This document shows, in pieces, positions 37,201 to 43,720 of a DNA stretch of 64,000 nt (the first letter of the stretch is position 1; every line of letters begins with the position of its first letter). Source of the stretch: Mytilus californianus (Eukaryota > Mollusca > Bivalvia > Mytilida > Mytilidae); the NCBI RefSeq assembly GCF_021869535.1, contig NW_026262701.1:51463278-51527277 (forward strand). The letters are read 5' to 3'. The position numbers and the translations under genes are program-made. The notes below the pieces were generated by a model. The model saw nothing but the letters and a program-made list of their open reading frames with translations, was not told the origin of the DNA and searched no databases.

Positions 37201-38286
37201 GGAATTTACAGGTTTATTCATAAGACATATGAATGTAATTTTAAAAACAAATTCTCTGACTATCAGCCAACAGAATGAATGGAAAACAACTGTCATATTC
37301 CTGACTTGGTATAGACATTTATGAAGAAAAGGGTGGGTTTCATAGCTAGGTAAATCCCCACTTTCATGACTGTTGTTTACAGTATTATAGTACATTTGAG
37401 TTCTATAAATCTTCAAAAGGTGAATTATTAAAATTCAATTTCCATTGATGCACCGGTAGATTTTAAGTCCTACATATTTCTTATCATTATACAAACTCTT
37501 CACAATTTTTTATGCCCCACCTAGGGGCATTATGTTTTTTCGTCCGTTCGTTTGTCTGTGTGTCCTGCTTCAGGTTAAAGTTTTTGGTTGAGGTAGTTTT
37601 TGATGAAGTTGAAGTCCAATCAACTTGAAACTTAGTACACATGTTCCCTATGATATGATCTTTCTAATTTCTATGCCAAATTAGAGGTTTGACCCCAATT
37701 TCACGGTCCACTGAACATAGAAAATGATAGTGTGAGTGGGGCATCCGTGTACTATGGACACATTCTTGTTTGTAATTAGAAAAAAGTTGCCAATTAGCAT
37801 GATTAGGTGTCTAAAGTTAACAAGTATTTCAGCTGAGAGTTTCAGATGAATAAATACTGGAAAATAAGCAACGTTATTGGCAGATCCAGGGGGTGTAACA
37901 GGGGCTGGAACTCCCTTTTTTTTCGATTTTTTTTTTCTCAGTCTTTTTTAATTATGTGAGGGTTTCATGGTGCTACTAGGGTTGGAACCCCCTTTTTCAA
38001 AGTGTCTGGAATCGCACCTGAACATAATTAAACAAAATTGATAATTTATTTTTAGAAAATATATAGTTCTTGAACAGACCTTAAATTTCTAATGAAGGTT
38101 CAAAAAGCTTCCTGAGCATCTTGGATGATCTTGGATCTAGTACAACCTTTCAACATGTTCAAGGAAAAATCACATTTGTCAGTTGTATATTCATTTTTGT
38201 AGTGTCATAGTTTAAACAATGATATATCTGTAATTAACTAATGCCTGAATTTTATTTATCTTTTTAGACCTCCAGCAAAGAAATGA
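16066..38286 (+). CDS. FBL: Fibrillarin (box C/D snoRNP rRNA 2'-O-methyltransferase), exon 1 not found
   Basis: Fibrillarin is the S-adenosylmethionine-dependent methyltransferase of nucleolar box C/D snoRNPs and methylates rRNA riboses at guide-specified sites. Nine coding exons are placed: 16066-16242, 16543-16560, 17869-17928, 18395-18489, 19296-19466, 28103-28235, 29436-29548, 36166-36311 and 38268-38286. All have AG/GT borders and joining phases with no stop. The order is an RGG-rich GAR domain, the linker [10 protein letters not shown], the SAM-binding motif [20 protein letters not shown], then [32 protein letters not shown] and a C-terminal PPAKK. With a four-residue exon 1 (the usual MKPG/MRPG start) the protein would be about 313 residues, near the animal norm of about 320. 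Introns of 8.6 and 6.6 kb are swollen by transposons; one hosts snoRNAs. No lesion is seen. Confidence 0.95.
16543..16560 (+). CDS. FBL: Fibrillarin exon 3, 18-nt microexon
   Basis: The 18 bases between TTTTGTAG and GTAAAT encode a short Gly/Arg run joining the GAR halves in phase 1-1. Skipping it would leave the frame intact and shorten the GAR domain by six residues. Confidence 0.8.
16617..16890 (-). repeat. Dispersed mussel-type repeat
   Basis: Reverse complement of the repeat at about 3390-3595; it includes ATGAGTGCCAATGAGACAAC and GGCTCACACCGAACAGTAAG. It lies in fibrillarin intron 3. Family not identified. Confidence 0.6.
17869..17928 (+). CDS. FBL: Fibrillarin exon 4
   Basis: It encodes the end of the GAR domain and the conserved [12 protein letters not shown] linker into the methyltransferase fold. 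Acceptor CATTGTAG, donor GAAG|GTAAG, phase 1-1. Confidence 0.95.
18395..18489 (+). CDS. FBL: Fibrillarin exon 5
   Basis: It encodes [14 protein letters not shown] through [13 protein letters not shown], the N-terminal beta-rich part of the fibrillarin domain. Acceptor TTTGCAG, donor GAG|GTATAA; ends in phase 0. Confidence 0.95.
19296..19466 (+). CDS. FBL: Fibrillarin exon 6 (SAM-binding motif)
   Basis: 57 codons in phase 0. It contains [19 protein letters not shown] and the nucleotide-binding loop [14 protein letters not shown]. The donor CCA|GTAAGT opens the 8.6-kb intron that holds the snoRNA copies and the piggyBac element. Confidence 0.97.
19866..19965 (+). repeat. piggyBac left subterminal palindromes
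   Basis: Three closely spaced copies of a half-palindromic motif: GATATGCGTCATTTT, GACGCATATGTGCGTC and GACGCATATAAGCGTCATTTT-like. No equivalent cluster is seen at the right end. The position just inside the terminal repeat suggests transposase-binding sites (inference). Confidence 0.6.
20144..21841 (+). CDS. piggyBac-family transposase, 565 residues
   Basis: piggyBac transposases cut and paste DNA at TTAA using three aspartates of an RNase H-like fold. Here an acidic Ser/Asp/Glu-rich region (about residues 41-70) precedes the DDE_Tnp_1_7-type domain (about 95-470). The candidate catalytic aspartates are D239 (TSVDEAM), D319 (VNIDNYFTS) and D428 (NGVDKADQ). The C-terminal cysteine-rich domain has C523, C531/C534, C547/C550, C555/C558 and H563, fitting a cross-brace zinc finger that recognises the ends. 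A basic RKRKR run (about 505-509) could be a nuclear localisation signal. The ATG follows a possible TATA-like AATAAAATA about 55 bp upstream, and AATAAA signals follow from about 21,886. No frameshift or stop; length fits an active family member. Mobility or domestication cannot be told from sequence. Confidence 0.95.
   Translation: MAGEIDFHFDTSSDEGEFEGFTPEDVIQSIEKGAQLHQINEDELSDISFDEDDEDESQSESGSDDSEDEWTDALSQIDLPVFTESVGPTTAMTADRNELDFLNLMFPTVIFEILVAQTNLYAKQLQEKAGKPDTQWSDTTVVEMKAYIGIRLYMSILQLPTMEMYWSKDFMFGNLFVPNIMPRDRFDKLCQYFHANDKTTNPPRGIPGHDRLHHVRTILEIVNKNCIDNYKPHQNTSVDEAMIAFRGRLGFRQYLPAKPTKYGIKVWMRADSENGYCNEFEIYTGKTGDTQNHELGLTSWVVVNLTRRLENKNHIVNIDNYFTSFDLFKILKGKKIYARGTARSNRKNFPKALHAKCVKNPGEKKVVQRGRITAYAWKDKKVIFFLSSADDPTLDNLQVQRRQKDGTQKMVASPSVVQNYNVKMNGVDKADQTRTEYPTYRMCKRWWTYIFYFLLDLSIANSFILMKESPNHNLMTNTGKNKVRSLLSFRMKLAKQLTGNFRGNRKRKRLSNIDPQEVEHWPCENDKRGRCKQCFSNKVRKGVKIKCSGCDVFLCLSCFREFHKK
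22518..23180 (+). mobile_element. GCCCC-hairpin family fragments
   Basis: Two pieces of the family seen complete at 14,548-14,961. A core fragment at about 22,518-22,656 is followed by a second copy at 22,855-23,180. The second starts TATGCCGTTC (hairpin lost) and ends GGACACATTCCCCATTTATT. Noncoding, within a fibrillarin intron. Confidence 0.6.
23275..23346 (+). ncRNA. U57-like box C/D snoRNA copy 2
   Basis: The TTTCC/GGAAA terminal stem encloses box C ATGATGA (23,281-23,287), box D' CTGA (23,301-23,304), C'-like ATGAGGG and box D CTGA (23,338-23,341), about 72 nt in all. The guide upstream of box D contains ACTGATTTAATGAG, complementary over 14 bases to the near-universal 18S rRNA stretch CTCATTAAATCAGT. 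The base five nucleotides upstream of box D pairs with the A equivalent to human A99, the SNORD57 site. It sits in fibrillarin intron 6; release by splicing and trimming is the expected route. D' region slightly diverged from copy 3. Confidence 0.8.
23799..26104 (+). mobile_element. GCCCC-hairpin family element split by a TA-flanked insertion
   Basis: The 5' part (23,799-24,372) begins TATGCCCCCACCGAAGCGGA after a T run; the 3' part (25,592-26,104) ends GGACACAATCCACATTTATT. Core units of about 165 bp continue across the interrupting element at 24,373-25,591. Confidence 0.65.
24373..25591. mobile_element. TA-flanked inverted-repeat element (Tc1/mariner- or pogo-like MITE)
   Basis: The ends are CCGTTCCTACTCGCTTATTA (left) and CCGTATAAACTCGCCTAATA (right, reverse complement), both followed by GTCG. 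TA lies immediately outside each end (24,371-24,372 and 25,592-25,593). The host repeat closes up around a single TA. No transposase frame in 1,219 bp. TA duplication points to Tc1/mariner-type mobilisation; exact clade is inference. Confidence 0.65.
26908..26982 (+). ncRNA. U57-like box C/D snoRNA copy 3 (best preserved)
   Basis: A terminal stem GGTTTCC/GGAAATC (7 pairs with one G-U) encloses box C ATGATGA (26,916-26,922), D' CTGA (26,936-26,939), C'-like ATGAGGG and D CTGA (26,973-26,976). The D guide has the same 14-base match to 18S rRNA around the A99-equivalent site as copy 2. The D' guide (TATCATACATTGC) has no target I recognise. It lies about 1.1 kb upstream of the exon 7 acceptor. 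Box geometry is seen directly; the rRNA match relies on the conserved 18S sequence as I know it. Confidence 0.85.
27131..27515. mobile_element. TTAA-flanked MITE
   Basis: Inverted ends GTGCCAATCTGCCTAAGAAT / GTGTCAGTCTTTGTAAGAAT, both continuing CAGGCA, enclose 385 bp. TTAA stands directly outside both (27,127-27,130 and 27,516-27,519). A piggyBac-type MITE is possible, but the termini differ from those at 19,845. No coding capacity. Confidence 0.5.
28103..28235 (+). CDS. FBL: Fibrillarin exon 7
   Basis: It encodes [20 protein letters not shown], then [19 protein letters not shown], covering the acidic SAM ribose-binding strand and the following conserved Asp. Acceptor TTTACAG, donor GTTG|GTAAG; ends in phase 1. 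Confidence 0.97.
29436..29548 (+). CDS. FBL: Fibrillarin exon 8
   Basis: It encodes [20 protein letters not shown] to GHIVISIK, the conserved ADVAQPDQ motif plus the strand after it. Acceptor TTTGTAG, donor AAG|GTATAT; ends in phase 0. The next intron (6.6 kb) carries the Helentron-like element. Confidence 0.97.
30978..31160 (+). repeat. Two adjacent long hairpins
   Basis: AGCAGTGTAAGGGAGATAA pairs with TTATCTCCCTTACACTGCT. Then ACAGTGTAAGGGAGGTAA pairs with TTACTTCCCTTACACTGCT. A less perfect version with GCAGTGTAAGGTTGG recurs at about 170-230, 1248-1310 and 7360-7420 in other family copies, so the paired structure has persisted in the core. Confidence 0.75.
31295..33198. mobile_element. 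1.9-kb foldback element with TTA duplications (PIF/Harbinger-like)
   Basis: Two near-identical arms of about 760 bp in inverted orientation (about 31,295-32,050 and 32,430-33,198) surround a loop of about 380 bp. The ends read GGGATCATAGATTTATTC inward from both sides. TTA flanks both (31,292-31,294 and 33,199-33,201), a TWA-type duplication as made by PIF/Harbinger transposases. Near each end is a nested palindrome of GCTCCGAGCATGCTCGGAG type. No transposase is present; a conserved short frame is read in each arm. Assignment is inference from the duplication and GGG start. Confidence 0.7.
33505..35630 (+). repeat. 126-bp satellite-like tandem array (second copy)
   Basis: The same units and variant types as the array at 8990-10,970, about 17 copies. 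Two consecutive blocks (about 33,950-34,440 and 34,440-34,930) are almost identical, showing recent expansion of a four-unit higher-order block of about 490 bp. Confidence 0.85.
36166..36311 (+). CDS. FBL: Fibrillarin exon 9
   Basis: It encodes [37 protein letters not shown] and VVGIYR, the C-terminal part of the methyltransferase. Donor TACAG|GTATGT, ending in phase 2. The last bases of this exon and its donor are the template for the adjacent minisatellite. Confidence 0.97.
36318..37216 (+). repeat. 41-bp minisatellite of exon-intron boundary copies
   Basis: About 22 units of about 41 bp with the consensus core GTAGTGGTTGGAATTGACAG followed by GTATGTTTATAACAAT. The first half copies the end of exon 9 (GTAGTGGTTGGAATATACAG) and the second the start of the intron (GTATGTTTAT). 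Most units therefore carry a strong CAG|GTATGT or CAG|GTATAT donor. A four-unit block (about 36,800-36,960) is repeated almost exactly at about 37,020-37,175, including a unit expanded to GTGTGTGTGT. Confidence 0.93.
37511..37771 (+). mobile_element. GCCCC-hairpin family element, short variant
   Basis: It starts TATGCCCCACCTAGGGGCAT after a T run and ends GTACTATGGACACATTCTTG. The body includes TTGAAACTTAGTACACATGT and GGTCCACTGAACATAG. A related 3' fragment lies at about 27,590-27,720. No coding capacity. Confidence 0.65.
38268..38286 (+). CDS. FBL: Fibrillarin exon 10 (terminal)
   Basis: After acceptor TCTTTTTAG, one base completes an Arg codon; CCT CCA GCA AAG AAA TGA then gives the C-terminal PPAKK. 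Vertebrate fibrillarins also end in a PP-K tail. Confidence 0.9.
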
Positions 38287-38467
38287 TGATGATGACAGCT
38301 TAAGATATACATATATAGACAATAGTAGTCCTATTCTGAAGACCTAAATCAAGATCAATTGTGTTTTGAAAAAGGAACTAGAATTTGAAAGACTGTACTG
38401 TGGAAAGATCTTAATGTACAGATACATATGTTAATGTGTATTGTATTAGAACAGAGAAAATACACAC

Positions 38468-38473
38468 AATAAA
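38468..38473 (+). terminator. Fibrillarin polyadenylation signal
   Basis: A canonical AATAAA lies about 180 bp after the stop codon, giving a 3' UTR of roughly 200 nt. Confidence 0.7.
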
Positions 38474-38489
38474 GTTTCATTATATCATT

Positions 38490-41167
38490 TTAATTCTTAA
38501 AACAGACATGCATACTTTTACTGCTCCCAATTCATGATTAGCATGACTGACTTGTCTGATATATTGTGTTCATAGAGTGTTATTACTATTACTATAATTT
38601 GAGCATTCAAAGATAATTTTGGAATGGTTTTGGAATACATTCGTCTATTTGATAAAGTGAAACAACTAAAGTTATCACTTTTAAAAGGTGATCTACAAGA
38701 CAATATGAGAGTCTTGATTTTTTTTCTCAATTTTTTTATCATCAGAAACTGCAGACATGTTTTGTGTCATTTTAGAAACTTTACTCTGTTCATATACCAC
38801 TCCATTGTTAAATAATATTCATTAGTTTGTATCATTTCATTCAGTTTAAATGCATCAATCATTCATTTTAGTATACAATTTCTTATCTTACTCTTAACAA
38901 CTCAACAACAACATGATAAAATTGTTTGCCAGATTCAACATTTATCTTATTGGTAAATGGTGAAGTAACATTACTGTATAGTTGTAATATTAAAAGTATG
39001 GACATTAAATTTCACTCTGCTTCAGTAGTAGAAGTAATAGACTTATATTTAAACTTTAAAACAGCTATTGAGATTCATCTCTAAGACTTGATATATCTAC
39101 ATGTAAACTTAACATGGTAATTGTTATTTACATATTGTAAAAGGAAGCGAAAAAACAAAGATAATGATCATGATGAATTCAGGAATTGGAGATGGTTTAA
39201 AAGTCATAATTTTTTAAGACCAATTCAAATTTTGCAACTTGTACAAGGTTTTTTAATGTACCTTTATGTATCTTTGATATTTTTCTTGAGTGATTAAATT
39301 CTGTTAAGTTTATTATGAATCATGAAAATAACAGATCTGTGTTGATCATTAATCAATCATGAAAAAGTTAAAGAAAATCTGTGAATAAAATTTTAACAGT
39401 TCAACTTTTATTGTGATTTAAGCAAAAAGTTTTTCAGGGCAAGTTACTTGGTCTTTTTCTTTTTTAGCCATGGCGTTGTCAGTTTATTTTTCGACTTATG
39501 AGTTTGAATGTCCCTTTGGTAAATTTTGCCTCTCTTTGACATGTATGGTCAACTGAGTTAGTACAAACACTAGTCTGCTGGGTTATACCATGAGGATGAC
39601 TTTACAGTTATCACTAAAACTAGGTATACCTACTTCTGTGAGACAACATAGAATCTACCTGTGTGCTACAGTATCAATAGACCCTATCATGTTGATGTAA
39701 GCTACTATAAGTCACTGTATGGCCTATACCAATGAGCAAAACTCAAACATAAAGTAGAGTAAGCAATAAAAGGTCAGACATGTCAAAATGTAAAACAATT
39801 CAAATGAGAAAAACTACAGCCTGATTTATGTACAAAACAGTTAACAAAATGAAAATATGATAGCAACCTACACACACCATGTAATTACAGGGTCCTGACT
39901 TGGGACAAGCACATACGAATTGTGGCATGGAACCCATAGCTTGAAACACAAAATGTATATAACATGAGCAACAAAGCCAGATAAATCAATAGAAGAGTAC
40001 AATCTTATACCATACCGAATTTAATATAACTTTTGAAAACAATCCAATAGTGTTATTATGAAGCAATATGTATATATATAATCTTGTTATTACGGAAGCC
40101 CTGGTTGCTATGCAAGACGGTACACCAACCCTGAACTGGATTTGAGATGCCATCAATAACAGTATGTTACCAGTTTTAAGTGTGCACACATGATTAAATA
40201 CACTAAAACTAAAACATATTGGATTGCTAATACAAAAAACATGATGGTTACAAGTTCGCTGTTTTTGAAAATGAAAGTTTGCAACAAATACTTTGCGGAT
40301 AAGATTGAGTTTTCCCTTGCTTGATTTTAATAAACCTTATACTGGTAGAACAATTGTGAAAAGAGGAAAGTCTTTATATTTAGTGACAATAGGGAATTGA
40401 ACATCGTTTTTTTTGGGAAACATTTGTTTCCTGATGATATCTTGAATTTATTATGACTTTAAATGAAACCTTTGGGAAGAACCTTTATGTCCTTACTGTT
40501 CAAAATTTGTTATAGGTTTTGGATTTTCAATTGGAGCATAACTAAAGAGATATTAATTGCTGAAATGCGCATCTGTTGCAATAAAATTGGTACGGTTTAT
40601 GTTATTACTGATATTGTGTTTAAAAGTTTATTTGCACATCTAATTTGTTTAACTTGGACTGACATGTATAGACAAATAAGATGCACTTTTTTGTTTTGGA
40701 TGGTTACTTATGGTACAGTTAATTGAGTTTGATAAAGCTTATAAGTGGTAGGTTGTAAAAAAGATACAAATCCTGTTAGTAAGAGGTCACCAGGTGATAG
40801 ACTTTAGTTCCAACATATACTGTAACAGCTATTTTAGGAGTAAGATTATCCAAAATCTTTGTGTGTTTTGGCATTTTGTTTTAAATTTCCGTGAATATTT
40901 ATATTTCGCAGTTCGTGTACAGACCCAGACTTTGTCAGTTATCAAGGATCAGTGGAACCCCTCCCTTAATTTGTCTCAAAGAGACTCCAAAAGGGGAACA
41001 TGTATAACATGAGGACTGTTTAACACATGTCCAGCTATATATAGATGAGATTAGAAACAATCTCTTGAAATGGAATTATTTTTTTACTAACATTATTATT
41101 GGGCATAAGTGTACACCTCAGATGTGGCGGGTTAACCCTAGTCTTTGGGAAACCTGTATAATTTTAA
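38490..41167. other. Intergenic spacer, no gene recognised
   Basis: AT-rich DNA between the convergent fibrillarin and ShKT genes. A block at about 39,465-39,545 (CCATGGCGTTGTCAGTTT ... TTTGAATGTCCCTTTGGTA) recurs at about 42,457-42,535 and is a dispersed repeat. Short frames such as 40,463-40,726 show no domain. Confidence 0.5.
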
Positions 41168-41178
41168 AGGTTCGTTCG

Positions 41179-42078
41179 TTCGATTGATTGATTGATTATG
41201 GTTTAACGCAACTTTCAGCACTATTGTGCTATTTTGTGGCGGTCAATTTTTGTCCCCGCGTAACGCGTTGCGGGGGACATAGAAACACCGAGCGTTCTTC
41301 TGTGCGTCCGTCTGTCTGGTCTTGTCAGCGCTCTCACGCCAGATTTTCATAAAACTTATATCATAGGTTTTATCAGCAATGTCTAAGACAAGTTCGAAAA
41401 TCAGTGCCGATCATTTATTCTTAAAAGAGTTATGCCCCTTGGAAACATTTATATGGGAAATTGCATCGTTAGCGCTCTCATTTGTACACTTCTTGCCAGA
41501 TTTTTATGAAACTTATATAATAGGTTTATATTAGCAATGTCTTGGACGAGTTCAAAAATCAGTGCCGATCAATTATTTTTTAAAAAGTTATGCCCTTGGA
41601 AACATTAATCATATGGAAAATTGCATCGTTAGCGCTCTCATTTGTTCAATTCTGACCAGATTTTTATGAAACTTATATCATAGGTTTATATCAGCAATTT
41701 CTTTGGCACTTTCGAAAAATAAGTGATGATCAAATACACATTGCATTTGCTCTGGAGCCTTCATTTCTCTAAGATATTAATAAAAGTTTATAAAGAACAA
41801 AAAAAGTGCTTTTTAGCTATTGCCCTTGTACCTTGGATAGATAAAATATGTGCAACGCGGGGAACATTGGAATTATGTCCTTTTATTATTGGTGAAGGAA
41901 GCTGGAGTGCCCGGAGAAAACACAGACTTTCGGTAGCAAACTGACAATCCTAGGTAATTAAAATTGGAGCCTAGCTAGTGCACCCGCACGAGCGGGGTTC
42001 GAACTCAAAACCTCAGTGTTTACTAGGTAGTGATTACAGTAGTTGAACTACTTGGACCACTCGGCCATCGAGTGCCGT
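41179..42078 (-). mobile_element. tRNA-derived SINE, interrupted
   Basis: On the minus strand the 5' head (from about 42,078) has box A TGGCCGAGTGG and box B GAGTTCGAACCC, a Ser/Leu-type tRNA-like promoter. The body follows with a conserved TCTCCGGGCACTCCAGCTTC block, and the tail is (CAAT)n at about 41,180-41,197. An 11-bp direct repeat AGGTTCGTTCG flanks it (41,168-41,178 and 42,079-42,089), as expected for LINE-mediated retroposition. About 635 bp at 41,251-41,885 is a later insertion; without it the SINE is about 265 bp. The conserved block resembles a shared central domain of metazoan SINEs; subfamily not assigned. Confidence 0.85.
41251..41885 (+). mobile_element. GTCCCCGCG-hairpin element inserted in the SINE
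   Basis: It begins after a T run with TGTCCCCGCGTAACGCGTTG, a hairpin closing on CGGGGGACA, and ends with GCAACGCGGGGAACATTGG followed by AATTATGTCC. The core holds three diverged units of about 135-145 bp with TTAGCGCTCTCATTTGT and TTATATCATAGGTTTATA. The SINE resumes (TTATTGGTGAAGGAAG) with no clear duplication. Noncoding. Confidence 0.65.
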
Positions 42079-42089
42079 AGGTTCGTTCG

Positions 42090-43606
42090 AAAAGGATTGG
42101 GATCTTGAGAAAGTATTTTTACGATTTGGCTTCTTGATCACTGACGTTTTTTTTTAATTTTTTGTTATCGCTTGGTTTGTCTTGGAACATCCATCAATGA
42201 CCGTGCCAACCTTTCACTTGTTTTAATCATGCCTGTATAGTAGAACTGGCTAGCGACTGGCCGGGAAAGTAATCTGCCCAATGTATGTGAAACCGTATTC
42301 CTATATTTGTGGGATTAAACATGGTTTTGAAATGACCTTCTTTAGGTACAATCAGAACATCGCAGTCATAATAGTCCTAGCTAAATTTTACCAAAGGGAA
42401 TTATTACCTGGAGATAGTTATCAAATATAAAATAAAAAAAAAGATGTTTATTTCTGCCATGGCGTTGTCAGTTTTTTTTTCGACTTATGAGTTTGAATGT
42501 CCCTTTGGTATCTTTCGCCTCTCTTTGAAAGCTTTTGTTTTTATTTTTATTTTCAGTCTTGTATTTACAGTCGGACAGGAGTTTCAATTTCAGTAAAAGG
42601 ATAACACATTACAATTAACTATTTATTTCATTGTAAAACATAACTGTGATTATGGTGAAAGTTGAGCTGAAAAAGCAAATGACATGTATGCTATAAAAAA
42701 CGTCAACTTAATTTATTAACAAAGCCACATTTTTATATATATATATCTGGCTGTAAAACTTTCCCGAGTCTACATTCTTAACAAAATCACGATTTTTATT
42801 TCATAAAAGATAAAATATTATGTGAGTGTATTCATTCTATTTATTCACTTTATAACTATTTAGCCACAGAGCGCAGTATCTACAGTTGAAGACTTATGTT
42901 TACCTATAGATATCTTTCTATTATTTGTGTCATTAGATCGGTGTCTCGGTGGTGTATTATATGAAAATTGTATAAAATAACACACATCTTTTATTTTTGA
43001 TTTCAATGAAAGGTAGAGCAAAATACAAATTAGTATTGTTTTCTATTATTGATATTCAATTAAAACAAAAGTTTTGTGTTACTGTTTTTTGCATTACAGT
43101 GAAGCTGTAGCGACATTTAGTGATTACTACTGTCGGCTTGTGTCATCGTCTTTCGCGGCAGAATTTGTTAATCATAATACATGGCTCGACAACCAAAACG
43201 TGCTCAGAATTTTTTTTCTACAAAACGTCAAGTTTTGCACCTGCTATTTTAATTTTTAATCTGATTGATAAAGAGTGTTTCTTATACCAAAACATGGACT
43301 TTAACATGTTGGCAGTCGACTCACGTCTTCTTTCATAGACTCACAATTCTTTATTATCAGAAAGTTTGGTTGGTAATACTACATATATACACAAACGCAA
43401 ATATGTTTATTCGATAAATTGTAAGCACTGCACGATGCGCCTGGATTTACACTATACTGACTGAATAGATTAACTAGTATATGTTAATGAAATGAATAAA
43501 CATTATATAATACTAGAAGTAATGTAACTAAATGACTTGTTCTTGATGCTACTTTTTTAGATAAAGAATCCATGACCTGGGATACAATTTTGCCCCTTTT
43601 ACTTAC
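42090..43606. other. Spacer expected to hold the unseen 3' end of the ShKT gene
   Basis: The last placed ShKT exon ends in a donor at 43,607, so at least one more minus-strand exon should lie here or beyond the SINE. None could be identified with confidence. Otherwise AT-rich, with the dispersed block at about 42,457-42,535. Confidence 0.35.
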
Positions 43607-43720
43607 CACATAAATTACAGAATTTCGGACAGTTGCTCTTTATCCATGTAAGATATGGGCCACTGCAGAGACTTTTACCGTAAAGAAGGCAATTAGGATT
43701 CGAATCATGGCAGCTGATAT
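43607..43720 (-). CDS. ShKT exon (module 6)
   Basis: 114 bp, phase 1-1, acceptor TTTTGTAG and donor TGTG|GTAAGT. Six cysteines in ShKT order, with NPNC, a conserved Trp six residues before the fourth Cys, and CPKFCNLC at the end. Confidence 0.88.

Noticed and set aside
40463..40726. 87-codon plus-strand frame
   Set aside because: No recognisable domain, no splice context or neighbouring exons; AT-rich spacer.
41998..42076. A genuine tRNA gene
   Set aside because: Boxes A and B are present, but the fold is followed by a SINE body, a simple-repeat tail and target duplications; it is a tRNA-derived SINE head.
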